Below the pieces are notes generated by a model, which was given only the letters and a program-made list of their open reading frames with translations, was not told the origin of the DNA and searched no databases. From contig NZ_JOEV01000095.1 of NCBI RefSeq assembly GCF_000721105.1, positions 1 through 5,986 of the forward strand: a stretch of DNA of 5,986 bases. The letters are read 5' to 3'. The stretch is from Streptomyces cellulosae (GTDB lineage: Bacteria; Actinomycetota; Actinomycetes; Streptomycetales; Streptomycetaceae). Positions 1-5,887 of this stretch are shown piece after piece. Every line of letters begins with the position of its first letter. Position 1 is the first letter of the stretch. The position numbers were made by a program, and so were the translations under genes.

Positions 1-99
1 GGCATCGGGCCCGCCAGACCCTCACGTCCAGCCCACTCCACCCGGGACGACACCCGCACTCACGAAGAAGTTCAATTCCAACTCCGCCTGCGGTGGCCG
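1..99. repeat. Left 99-bp inverted terminal repeat
   Basis: Read on the + strand, bases 1-99 are identical to the reverse complement of 5888-5986, with no mismatch by direct comparison. The match ends sharply: base 100 (g) no longer pairs with base 5887. The repeat starts ggcatcgggcccgccagacc and has an AT-richer core around 64-82. It contains no recognisable gene, although one + strand frame is open from base 1 into the adjoining ATPase fragment. Known settings for such ends include transposon inverted repeats, linear replicon ends and invertible segments; no transposase or recombinase lies in the window. Because the repeat touches the window edge, its true outward length is unknown. Confidence 0.95.
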
Positions 100-105
100 G
101 AAGGG

Positions 106-384
106 CCGGACCGGCTGGCCGCGGCACGAGCCGGTGCGCTGGTGGGCAGGGAGCGGGAGCGGGCGGTGCTCGACCGGATACTGTCGGGCGCGGCGGACGC
201 CCCACTCGTGGCGTGCCTGCAGGGCCCCGGCGGTATCGGCAAGTCCTCGCTGGTGCGCTACGCCGCCCGGCAGGCAGAGATCACGGCCGCCGCGTGGCGC
301 ACGTGGACGGTCGGTTCCTCGACGCCGATCCACGCCGGCTGGAGGAGGCCGCCGCCCCGGCGTGCGCCGAACCCGGCGCGGTGC
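106..384 (+). pseudogene. Truncated, frameshifted copy of the STAND ATPase gene (N-terminal P-loop part)
   Basis: This segment is an inverted partial copy of 3031-3310, the 5' coding part of the intact ATPase gene. I count about 24 substitutions and one indel over 280 positions, roughly 91% identity. In frame 1 it encodes matches to ARAGALVGRE, ERAVLDR and the Walker A stretch GPGGIGKSSLVRYAARQAE. A one-base deletion after about 283 then moves the homologous frame to frame 3 (HVDGRFLDADPRRLEEAAA), which runs into unrelated sequence after 384 and stops at 417-419. Walker B, the GSPLAL motif, the winged helix and the C-terminal helix-turn-helix are all absent, so no working ATPase is possible. 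Homology begins only about 6 bases inside the left terminal repeat. The reading frame is open upstream to base 1, so a fusion with outside sequence cannot be excluded, but the frameshift makes a functional product unlikely. Confidence 0.88.
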
Positions 385-696
385 GGGACTTGGCTGCCGG
401 GTGCCCTCGCGGGCGCTGACTTGGGTGAGTGGCTCGTACGGGCGACGGCGGCCGGTGCACTCCGGTCTGCGGCAGCCGAGTGTCCCTGCCGTTGGTTGCT
501 CGGGACACCGACGGGCAGGTGACTGGAGCGCTGCTGGGTGTCCCGTCCGGCGCGGTCGTCTCAGGGTTGTCCCGGTTGCCGGTGTCCCGGCAGCAGATCC
601 TGATGTCAAGGCGGCGGAGCAGCCGGGCGTAGCCGGCATCGGCCGGGTCGAGGCGGTCGCTTCAGCCGCGTGGTAAGGCGCCGAGGCTCAGGTCGC
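385..696. other. Gene-free stretch, no recognisable function
   Basis: Between the ATPase fragment and the 3' end of the SRPBCC gene I find no reading frame with a recognisable domain or a convincing start. Several GC-rich frames are open in both directions, but their products are low-complexity Arg/Pro/Ala/Gly strings typical of non-coding frames. The stretch contains an inverted pair gtgtccc (480-486) and gggacac (502-508) with a 15-base loop, and gtgtccc recurs near 538 and 582. No T-run follows, so a Rho-independent terminator is not supported. It may be remnant DNA from whatever event left the ATPase fragment. Confidence 0.5.
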
Positions 697-1194
697 TCAC
701 TGCTCCATGATGCTGTGGGGCGTTTCCTGCACCACGGTCACCATCCTGGTGAGTGCAGCGCGCATGTAGCGGATCCAGAGCTGCTTGAACGGCCCCGCGA
801 CGATCCAGCGGCGGCCTGGCAGTGGCCGGAAGTCGTACGTCCAGCGGATCGACGTGCCGGTGCCATCGGGCAGGAACGACCACTCGCCGCGCACCCCGGA
901 GATCAGCTTGGACAGCACGTTGGTGAAGCCACTCAGCTCATAGGCGAATCCGTGCCCCTCCGCGATCTCGGTAAGCCGTTCGTCGGCCTTGGAGCCGTCG
1001 GTGAACCAGGTCTGGCGCGACGTTCCCGGCCGGTTCCAGGTGCCGGTCTGGTGGCGTACTTCCGCGACGCCGGGGAACGGTCCCCACGGCTTGAACACCT
1101 GGGCGAGGTCGATCGGCACGATGACCTGGTAGGTGTGGGCGGGGCTGGACGTTGTACGGGCGTAGACGGTGATCGGGACACTCGTTTCGGTCAT
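697..1194 (-). CDS. SRPBCC (START/Bet v1-like) family protein
   Basis: The product is 165 residues, a usual size for a single-domain SRPBCC (polyketide cyclase/dehydrase-like) protein. These proteins form a deep hydrophobic pocket that binds or modifies small lipophilic ligands. The sequence shows the family pattern: an N-terminal strand followed by a P-x-D-x-x-x-V-F segment (residues 27-34, PIDLAQVF), W37/P39 before the first turn, alternating strands with GTWNRPGTSR (51-60), a GFAYELSGF strand (82-90), GEWSFLPDGTGTSIRWTYDF (103-122) and a long C-terminal helix (about 136-157). No signal peptide or membrane segment is seen, so it is probably cytoplasmic. ATG at 1194 is the only sensible start in frame, but no clear ribosome binding site precedes it. 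It lies 76 bp after the ATPase gene on the same strand and may be co-transcribed. Ligand and reaction are unknown; coenzyme-Q-binding-like or cyclase-like roles remain possible. Confidence 0.83.
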   Translation of the reverse strand: MTETSVPITVYARTTSSPAHTYQVIVPIDLAQVFKPWGPFPGVAEVRHQTGTWNRPGTSRQTWFTDGSKADERLTEIAEGHGFAYELSGFTNVLSKLISGVRGEWSFLPDGTGTSIRWTYDFRPLPGRRWIVAGPFKQLWIRYMRAALTRMVTVVQETPHSIMEQ

Positions 1195-1270
1195 GCCACG
1201 AGCATCGCGGCCAGCGCCTGCCCGAGGCAGACACCTGTGCTGCTCAACCGTGCTCGGCGCTGCCCACGGG

Positions 1271-3328
1271 TCACTCCTTCGGCACCTGGTGCGGCGGGGT
1301 CGGTGTGGGTGTCGTGGCCGTTTGTCGCAGCAGTTGTTCGGTGAGGCGTTCCTTGGCCAGGGCGAGGTGGCGCCGGTAGGTGCCGTAGGGCACTCCGAGC
1401 CGTCGGGCGGCGGCCCTGTGGGTACGGGGGGCCGTGATGTAGGTGGTGGTGAGAGCTTCGTGTGCCTTGACGCCCGCAGGATCGGTCTGCAGCGTGTCGA
1501 GCGCGGTGATGATGGCGCCGCGCAGGTCGGCGGTCGGGTCGGATGAGCCCGGCGGCACGAGATGGGAGTGCAACAGGACGCTCGTCGCGAATTCGCGAGG
1601 GGCGTGCCAGGTACGCAGCGCCTCCAGCGCTCCTTCCTCGAACGCGACCCGCGACAGTTGGTCGCCCGGGCCACTCGCGGAGGCAGTCGTCGGCCATGTC
1701 GCTACGGGCGTGACCGTGGCGCGAGCCCGGTGTCGCACCCACTGGTCCACGGTTTGCAGTCGCCAGTCCCGGCCGAAGATGTGCTGTTGCCTCCCGTCGA
1801 CGTCCACGGCCGCGAGCTCCGGCATCCCGGCTTCGGCGAGGTAGCGTCCCCACCGGTCGGCGTCTTCGAAGACGGTGAAGGTCACCGCGCGTCCGTGGCT
1901 CCTCATCTCCTCGGCGATGGTGCGCCGGCTGATGAGCTCCATCAGGGGTGAGGGCCGCTGGCGCCCGCCGGGTTGCACCGCGAAGCGGCGGATACCTAAA
2001 TGCTCGCCCGGCCCGAGGGGTGCCACTGCCGCCACGAGGTCCCAGACTGCCGCGATCACCGGGTCCGCGGCACGGTCCTCGGGCAGTGGTGCGTCCAGCC
2101 GCAGGACGGCCATGAACGACACGGGTGCACGGGAACCCGCGTAGCGGTGGACGCGGAAGGCCTCCGGCTGGCGGCGCAGCCAGTGTGCGACCGCGGCCGC
2201 CGATGCCGGGCCCTCCGCCTCCTGGGCCATGCGCAGCACGCCGGGTACGTCCTCGGGGCGAAGCGGGGTGTCCTCGATGTGCGGGTGCGTCCGGTGATTG
2301 TAGAGATTGCCGGATCCGCCCTGGTGGCGGAAGAGGAACATCCACTCCGCGACCCGCAGGAGCGCGTCGTCGTCGGCGGCGCCGCGTACGGCCCGCAGGC
2401 CCGCGAGCGAGACGCGGACGCGGATGTCGTCGTAGCGTTCGGGGTCCCGCCAGCGCAGGTCGGCCTCGAGGGTCGCTCGCACCGCGTCGTGCGGGTGCAG
2501 CCCCTCGGGGCTGGCCTCGATGTAGGGCAGCTGGCGCAGCCAGGAGAACACCGTGTCGGTGTCCTCGTCACCCAGCACCGACCGCAGCAGGGGCTCGCGG
2601 GTGACGTAGGCCTGCGCCACGACCTCGAGGGCGCGCCGGTGGACGGCGCTGGGCAGGTCGCCCACCAGCCTCTCGACCAGGGTCGTCAGCACGTCACCGG
2701 TCGGCTCCCACGGTGCGCCGGGTGTGGACGGGGGCAGGGAGGCAGCCAGCGCGAGAGCGAGCGGGCTGCCTCCCGCGAAGGCGACGAAGGCGCCGCGCTG
2801 CTCGACGGGAACACCCCGGGCAGCGAGCAACGCGTGGGACTGGGCGGTGTCCAGCGGCCGCAAGGCCAGCGCGGTGAACAGCTGCGCCCACCCAGGGTCC
2901 AGCGACCACTCGACGTCGGGGGCGACCCTGCCGGCCACCACCACGATGGCATGGTCGGCGAGCCGCGGTAGGAAGCTCTCACGCAGCCACGCCTCAAGGG
3001 GCTGACACTGCTCGAAGGTGTCGATGAGCAGCACCGCGCCGGGTTCGGCGCACGCCGGGGCGGCGGCCTCCTCCAGCCGGCGTGGATCGGCGTCGAGGAA
3101 CCGCCCGTCCACGTGTACCACGCGGCGGCCGATGAGCTCGGCCTGCCGGGCGGCGTAGCGCACCAGTGAGGACTTGCCGATGCCTCCGGGACCGTGCAGG
3201 TACACCACGAGCGGAGCGTCCGGCGTCCCCGACAGCATCCGGTCGAGCACCGCCCGCTCCGACTCCCGGCCCACCAACGCACCGGCTCGTGCCGAGGCCA
3301 GCCGGTCCGCCAGTCCCACCGCTTGCAA
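1271..3328 (-). CDS. STAND/AAA-type ATPase regulator with C-terminal helix-turn-helix
   Basis: The product is 685 residues from a TTG start. Near the N-terminus ALVGRESERAVLDRML (17-32) is the usual lead-in to a STAND ATPase. Walker A is GPGGIGKS (46-53), Walker B is VLLID (99-103), VVVAGR (129-134) fits a sensor strand, and GGSPLALAL (186-194) matches the GLPLAL-like motif of NB-ARC/STAND proteins. A winged-helix-like part follows, containing LHPHDAVRATLEADLRWRDP. The next region includes a stretch with a possible acetyltransferase-like fold (VSFMAVLRLDAPLPEDRAADP through HIFGRDWRLQ); I infer this fold and cannot prove it. At about 636-662 RAAARRLGVPYGTYRRHL is a sigma-region-4-like helix-turn-helix. 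This domain order is familiar from actinobacterial ATP-binding proteins of unknown target. The likely role is an ATP-dependent signal-integrating transcriptional regulator in the cytoplasm. It lies 175 bp after the cupin gene and 76 bp before the SRPBCC gene. A broken inverted copy of its 5' part occurs at 106-384. Confidence 0.87.
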   Translation of the reverse strand: MQAVGLADRLASARAGALVGRESERAVLDRMLSGTPDAPLVVYLHGPGGIGKSSLVRYAARQAELIGRRVVHVDGRFLDADPRRLEEAAAPACAEPGAVLLIDTFEQCQPLEAWLRESFLPRLADHAIVVVAGRVAPDVEWSLDPGWAQLFTALALRPLDTAQSHALLAARGVPVEQRGAFVAFAGGSPLALALAASLPPSTPGAPWEPTGDVLTTLVERLVGDLPSAVHRRALEVVAQAYVTREPLLRSVLGDEDTDTVFSWLRQLPYIEASPEGLHPHDAVRATLEADLRWRDPERYDDIRVRVSLAGLRAVRGAADDDALLRVAEWMFLFRHQGGSGNLYNHRTHPHIEDTPLRPEDVPGVLRMAQEAEGPASAAAVAHWLRRQPEAFRVHRYAGSRAPVSFMAVLRLDAPLPEDRAADPVIAAVWDLVAAVAPLGPGEHLGIRRFAVQPGGRQRPSPLMELISRRTIAEEMRSHGRAVTFTVFEDADRWGRYLAEAGMPELAAVDVDGRQQHIFGRDWRLQTVDQWVRHRARATVTPVATWPTTASASGPGDQLSRVAFEEGALEALRTWHAPREFATSVLLHSHLVPPGSSDPTADLRGAIITALDTLQTDPAGVKAHEALTTTYITAPRTHRAAARRLGVPYGTYRRHLALAKERLTEQLLRQTATTPTPTPPHQVPKE
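3031..3310 (-). repeat. Intact-gene arm of the inverted ATPase duplication
   Basis: This part of the ATPase coding sequence, from just after the start through the Walker A region to just before Walker B, is repeated in inverted orientation at 106-384. The arms are separated by about 2.6 kb. Identity is uneven: the 73 bases 3031-3103 match 312-384 without a mismatch, while the rest carries all of the roughly 24 substitutions and the one-base indel. Confidence 0.88.
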
Positions 3329-3334
3329 TCTGCG

Positions 3335-3340
3335 CTCCTC
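3335..3340 (-). promoter_or_regulatory. Ribosome binding site selecting a TTG start for the ATPase gene
   Basis: The - strand reads GAGGAG here, six bases before TTG at 3328-3326. The frame stays open upstream past the cupin gene but offers no ATG with a ribosome binding site. The next in-frame candidate, GTG at 3319, lies 15 bases from this site, which is too far for the usual spacing. Homology with the broken copy begins just after that GTG (around 3310), so it does not separate the two starts. Confidence 0.65.
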
Positions 3341-3443
3341 GGAAATAGCAGTAACAGTCAGCCTGTCAGCGGTCGCGCCGCCGGACCGCCCACCGCGATC
3401 ACACCACTCAGCACGGCCGCATCCGTGCCCGGTGCGGGTCCGG

Positions 3444-3463
3444 GACCGGCCGGGGCCCCGGTC
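3444..3463 (-). terminator. GC-rich palindrome downstream of the cupin gene, weak terminator or attenuator candidate
   Basis: Arms gaccgg (3444-3449) and ccggtc (3458-3463) can pair, and 3450-3461 is itself a perfect 12-bp palindrome, ccggggccccgg. The element lies about 40 bases past the cupin stop and about 115 bases before the ATPase start. No T-run follows on either strand, so a classical intrinsic terminator is not supported. It could be a processing or attenuation site that lowers ATPase expression relative to the cupin, or simply chance in GC-rich DNA. Confidence 0.25.
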
Positions 3464-3503
3464 ACGTCGGAGGTAGGCCGTCCCTGCTCGCCGTCCCTGT
3501 GGG

Positions 3504-4004
3504 CTAGAGGAACTCGCTCCGGTAGGTCGAGGCCAGCTCGGCCGCCCGGCGGCGCCGCTCCATGAGCTCGTCCTCCGACAGCTGCGGCGGCGACGCGTCC
3601 TTGCCCGCGACAACATCGCCGATGCGCAGGAAGTACTCGTCCTGGCCCGCCGGGGTGCACATGCACAGCATGCGAGCCGGCGCACCCGAGATGTTGCGGA
3701 AGTTGTGCGGCGCGTTGGCCGGAACGTTGACCGTGGACCCGGCCCCCACGGTGTACTTCTCGCCGCGGAAGGTGAACTCGATCTCGCCCTCGAGGATCGT
3801 GAACATCTCCTCGAAGTCGTGCCGGTGCGGGGGCGGGCCGCCGCCGTCGGGCACACGCATGTCGATCAGGCAGTACCGGCCGTCGGTCTGCTCGCCGGTG
3901 ACCAGCATGGCGTACGTGTTGCCCACCAGTGAGACGTATGTGGTGCCGGGGTCGTCCGGGTTGGCCACGGTCAGGGACCGGGACGGATCGTCATCGGGAA
4001 TCAT
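3504..4004 (-). CDS. Cupin-domain protein
   Basis: The 166-residue product carries one clear cupin barrel. Motif 1 is PPPHRHDFEEMFTILEG (57-73), supplying metal ligands H60, H62 and E66 and the conserved G73. Motif 2 is VPANAPHNFRN (94-104), supplying H100 and the usual N104. All four metal-binding positions are present, so metal binding is expected. Single-domain cupins of this type include quercetin-2,3-dioxygenase-like enzymes, isomerases and ligand-binding proteins, so the reaction cannot be assigned. The C-terminal 30 residues (DELMERRRRAAELASTYRSEF) are a charged helix beyond the barrel. ATG at 4004 is chosen because GAGGAG (4014-4019) lies 9 bases upstream; the frame is open to 4070, but the extra 22 residues lack a comparable site. 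It is divergent from the AraC-family gene and is the first gene of the leftward cluster. No signal peptide is seen. Confidence 0.9.
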   Translation of the reverse strand: MIPDDDPSRSLTVANPDDPGTTYVSLVGNTYAMLVTGEQTDGRYCLIDMRVPDGGGPPPHRHDFEEMFTILEGEIEFTFRGEKYTVGAGSTVNVPANAPHNFRNISGAPARMLCMCTPAGQDEYFLRIGDVVAGKDASPPQLSEDELMERRRRAAELASTYRSEFL

Positions 4005-4252
4005 CGCGGTTGTCTCCTCGAAGGTCGGCCAGGTGGGGATCAGTGGTCGGCGGGACCACGACTTCGTCACCGGGGCAGTGCGCCCGCGGTGGCGCTGACG
4101 TGCACGGCGGCAGCCCGGTCGGCGGCACTCGCGGGCGGAAGATCGTCAACGGTCGGGGCTAGCCAAGAGTAGGAACGGGTGTGCGAAGAAAGCGTGTACG
4201 TTTGCGACACGAGATGGGATCCCGGCGACAACTCCATCCGCGCGGAGGGCAG
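4005..4252. promoter_or_regulatory. Divergent promoter region between the cupin and AraC-family genes
   Basis: This 248-bp intergenic region must hold promoters for both outward-facing genes. An inverted repeat cgtgt (4193-4197), nine bases, acacg (4207-4211) sits about 40 bases before the AraC-family start and is a candidate operator. Another short inverted pair, gcgcc/ggcgc, lies at 4080-4095. The + strand ribosome binding site GGAGGG (4244-4249) belongs to the AraC-family gene and the - strand GAGGAG (4014-4019) to the cupin gene. I could not identify a convincing -35/-10 pair on either strand; taggaa (4171-4176, +) is only a weak -10-like match. Confidence 0.5.
4244..4249 (+). promoter_or_regulatory. 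Ribosome binding site of the AraC-family gene
   Basis: GGAGGG ends three bases before ATG at 4253, with its central A seven bases from the start codon. It is the best Shine-Dalgarno match near any possible start in this frame and decides the start against the longer forms from 4181 and 4214. Confidence 0.6.
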
Positions 4253-5221
4253 ATGAGCAGCAGACCGAGCGCCAAGGTGGGCGCGTTCACCGTCGACGGC
4301 GACTCCACCGGTACGGGGCGGGGAACGTGGGAGGTGTTCGTCGATACCTGGAACGCCCGCATGGGCGACCTGTATCCCCTGCCGGAGTTCAGCGCTTCCA
4401 CGGTGGACGGCTTCGAGGGAACCATGCGCTCGGTGATCCTGCAGGACACGGTCGTCAGCGAACTCTGGGGCTCCTCAACCGCGCGCACCCAGGCGGTCGG
4501 TACGCATGAGCACGACCACATCAGGCTGTATGTCGGGCTGCGAGGTGCGATGACCCTGCGGGACCCGCACGACCAGGGCGGTGACGCCTACGTCTCGGCC
4601 GGCACCTATTTCATGCACCACGTCGTGACGGAGAACCACTTCCACACCACGCCCGAGATCGGCAGCCGCATCTTCATCTTCCCCGGTGACGCTCTGCGGT
4701 CACTGGTCGCCAGGAAACCACGCACCGGGCAGGCCGCCTCGCCGGCGGCACAGGTCCTCATGGCACACACCACCATGGTCCAACGGACCGTGAGCGACCT
4801 CGGCCCGGCGGCCGCGCACGCGTCCCGCAACGCCCTGCTCGAACTCGCCAAGGGGCTGGTCCTCGACCACTTCGACGACCGCGAGCCCATCTTCATCCCG
4901 GCGCTGGCGCAAGCGGCCAAGGACCTGGCCGATGCCCGGCTCACCGACGCCGAGTTGTCGCCTGCCGCGATCGCCGCGCACCTGCACGTCTCGGTGCGCA
5001 CCCTGCAGCGGGCCTTCGCGAGTCTGGACGAGTCGTTCAGTGCCTACATCCGCCGCCGGCGTCTGGAGGAAGCGGCCGCGGCGCTCACCGCCCCCGGATC
5101 ACGGCTCAGCGTCTCCGAGGCCGCCGCGCGCTGGCACTTCACCGACAGCAGCCACTTCATCCGCGCTTTCAAGAAGCAGTACCAAGCGACACCGGCGCAA
5201 TTCGCACGCCGACCGGCCTGA
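4253..5221 (+). CDS. AraC-family transcriptional regulator
   Basis: The 322-residue product has the standard two-part layout. Residues about 28-200 resemble the AraC_binding_2 sensor domain seen in FeaR/NphR-type activators (FVDTWNARMGDLYPL, then a histidine-rich strand THEHDHIRLYVGLRG and SAGTYFMHHV). Residues about 236-320 hold the paired helix-turn-helix domain: LSPAAIAAHLHVSVRTLQRAF (236-256) is the first, and LSVSEAAARWHF followed by SSHFIRAFKKQYQATPAQFARR (299-320) is the second, ending in the conserved AraC signature. It should bind DNA in the cytoplasm in response to an unknown ligand. ATG at 4253 is preferred because GGAGGG (4244-4249) lies just upstream, though the spacing is short; longer frames from 4181 or 4214 lack a good site and add basic residues outside the domain. 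Its divergent position makes the cupin cluster its likeliest target, and self-control is also possible. Confidence 0.93.
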   Translation: MSSRPSAKVGAFTVDGDSTGTGRGTWEVFVDTWNARMGDLYPLPEFSASTVDGFEGTMRSVILQDTVVSELWGSSTARTQAVGTHEHDHIRLYVGLRGAMTLRDPHDQGGDAYVSAGTYFMHHVVTENHFHTTPEIGSRIFIFPGDALRSLVARKPRTGQAASPAAQVLMAHTTMVQRTVSDLGPAAAHASRNALLELAKGLVLDHFDDREPIFIPALAQAAKDLADARLTDAELSPAAIAAHLHVSVRTLQRAFASLDESFSAYIRRRRLEEAAAALTAPGSRLSVSEAAARWHFTDSSHFIRAFKKQYQATPAQFARRPA

Positions 5222-5334
5222 CGACTCGGCCTGACTCCGCCGCCGTTCCCGTCCACCGGCGACTGCGGGCTGCCCGGCGTCCTGCGGTGTCCTGATCCGC
5301 TGCGGTCGCCGCGGCCCCGACGCCCGTCAAGTCC

Positions 5335-5838
5335 TTATGCTCCGCCTTTGCGGCGGCGAGACGCGGCCGAGCGGGGCGGCGTCGAGCGCATGTGGTCGCG
5401 CACCGGCGCCAGCAGAGCGGCGAGAGTCTTGACGTCGTCGCGCGACAGCGGCTGGAACAGGAGGCCGCTGACGACCTCGACGTGACCCGGCAGCACCTTC
5501 GCGAGCAGCGCACGTCCGGCATCGGTGAGGGTGACGGTGATGCTCCGCTCGTCGTCCGGTGAGGGAGCTCGGACGACCAGGCCCTCCTTCTCGAGCAGAC
5601 CCACTTGGTACGTCAGGCCGCTGCGGCTGTAGACGACGCCGTCGGCCAGGTCGGTCATGCGGTGGCTGCCTGTCGGCGAGTCCCCGAGGCGGGCCAGCAG
5701 CTGGAACTGCACATAACTGAGATCGCCGGCCTCGCGCAGCTGCTGCTCGACCGCGTGCCGGAGCAGGCTGGTCACCTCGATGAGGTCGAAGTAGGCGCCG
5801 AGCTGTACGGGGCCGAGCGACGGCGGTGAATCAGGCAT
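5335..5838 (-). CDS. MarR-family transcriptional regulator
   Basis: The 167-residue product is the usual MarR length. Residues 10-40 form the N-terminal dimerisation helix (GAYFDLIEVTSLLRHAVEQQL) and LSYVQFQLLARL (40-51) starts the DNA-binding domain. MTDLADGVVYSRSGLTYQVGLLEKEGLV (61-88) is the helix-turn-helix with its recognition helix. APSPDDERSITVTLTDAGRALL (91-112) is the winged hairpin with the conserved D-x-R pair (D96/R98). C-terminal dimer helices follow, ending in a basic tail (RSAASRRRKGG). Such proteins usually repress their own promoter and a neighbour until a phenolic, lipophilic or oxidising signal releases them. No ribosome binding site precedes ATG 5838, but a TAGACT -10 box lies six bases before it, so the mRNA is probably leaderless. 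It converges on the AraC-family gene with 113 bp between stops. Its other target may lie beyond the right edge. Confidence 0.93.
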   Translation of the reverse strand: MPDSPPSLGPVQLGAYFDLIEVTSLLRHAVEQQLREAGDLSYVQFQLLARLGDSPTGSHRMTDLADGVVYSRSGLTYQVGLLEKEGLVVRAPSPDDERSITVTLTDAGRALLAKVLPGHVEVVSGLLFQPLSRDDVKTLAALLAPVRDHMRSTPPRSAASRRRKGGA

Positions 5839-5844
5839 GACCGC

Positions 5845-5850
5845 AGTCTA
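5845..5850 (-). promoter_or_regulatory. Likely -10 box of the MarR-family gene (leaderless start)
   Basis: The - strand reads TAGACT, a good actinomycete -10 match, only six bases before ATG 5838. Transcription normally starts about 6-8 bases after the -10 box, which would place it on or next to the start codon. The lack of a Shine-Dalgarno sequence fits this. The -35 position (CACTCT, about 5868-5873, 17-base spacer) is weak. Confidence 0.55.
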
Positions 5851-5853
5851 CTG

Positions 5854-5867
5854 CTTCGAATTCGAAG
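5854..5867. promoter_or_regulatory. Perfect 14-bp palindrome, probable MarR operator
   Basis: CTTCGAATTCGAAG is its own reverse complement. It lies in the spacer between the proposed -35 and -10 boxes of the MarR-family gene, so a bound dimer would block RNA polymerase. MarR proteins typically bind palindromes of this size and place in their own promoters, so autorepression is likely. The match stops at 14 bp. It lies outside the terminal repeat, 20 bp from its inner edge. Confidence 0.7.
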
Positions 5868-5887
5868 AGAGTGGCCTGCCGCTGTGT

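Noticed and set aside
480..508. gtgtccc/gggacac hairpin as a terminator
   Set aside because: The loop is 15 bases, there is no T-run, and it is not directly downstream of an intact gene.
22..639. 205-codon - strand frame across the left repeat and ATPase fragment
   Set aside because: The composition is Arg/Pro-rich low complexity, it runs antisense to clear ATPase homology, and it crosses the repeat boundary.
1191..2345. Long - strand frame overlapping the ATPase gene, ending ATGA at the SRPBCC start
   Set aside because: Its product is Arg/Pro/Gly-rich with no domain. The last residues (STGVCLGQALAAMLVA) look protein-like and would overlap the SRPBCC start, but the stretch is too short to call a gene remnant.
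2000..2971. 323-codon + strand frame opposite the ATPase gene
   Set aside because: It is the antisense shadow of a strongly supported coding sequence and has no recognisable domain.
3329..3856. Extension of the ATPase frame upstream through the cupin gene
   Set aside because: The frame is open only because of high GC. It overlaps the cupin gene in another frame of the same strand, and the extra part is a low-complexity Arg/Ser string with no matching ribosome binding site.
4005..4070. Longer cupin protein from 4070
   Set aside because: The 22 extra residues are not part of the barrel, and the good GAGGAG site lies inside this extension, nine bases before ATG 4004.
4181..4252. Longer AraC-family protein from GTG 4181 or ATG 4214
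   Set aside because: No ribosome binding site is present, and the added residues are basic and outside the sensor domain. GGAGGG before 4253 supports the shorter form.
5222..5334. Bidirectional terminator between the convergent AraC and MarR genes
   Set aside because: Only short stems of about 4 bp (for example cggg/cccg and gcgg/ccgc) occur, with no T-run; none stands out from GC-rich background.
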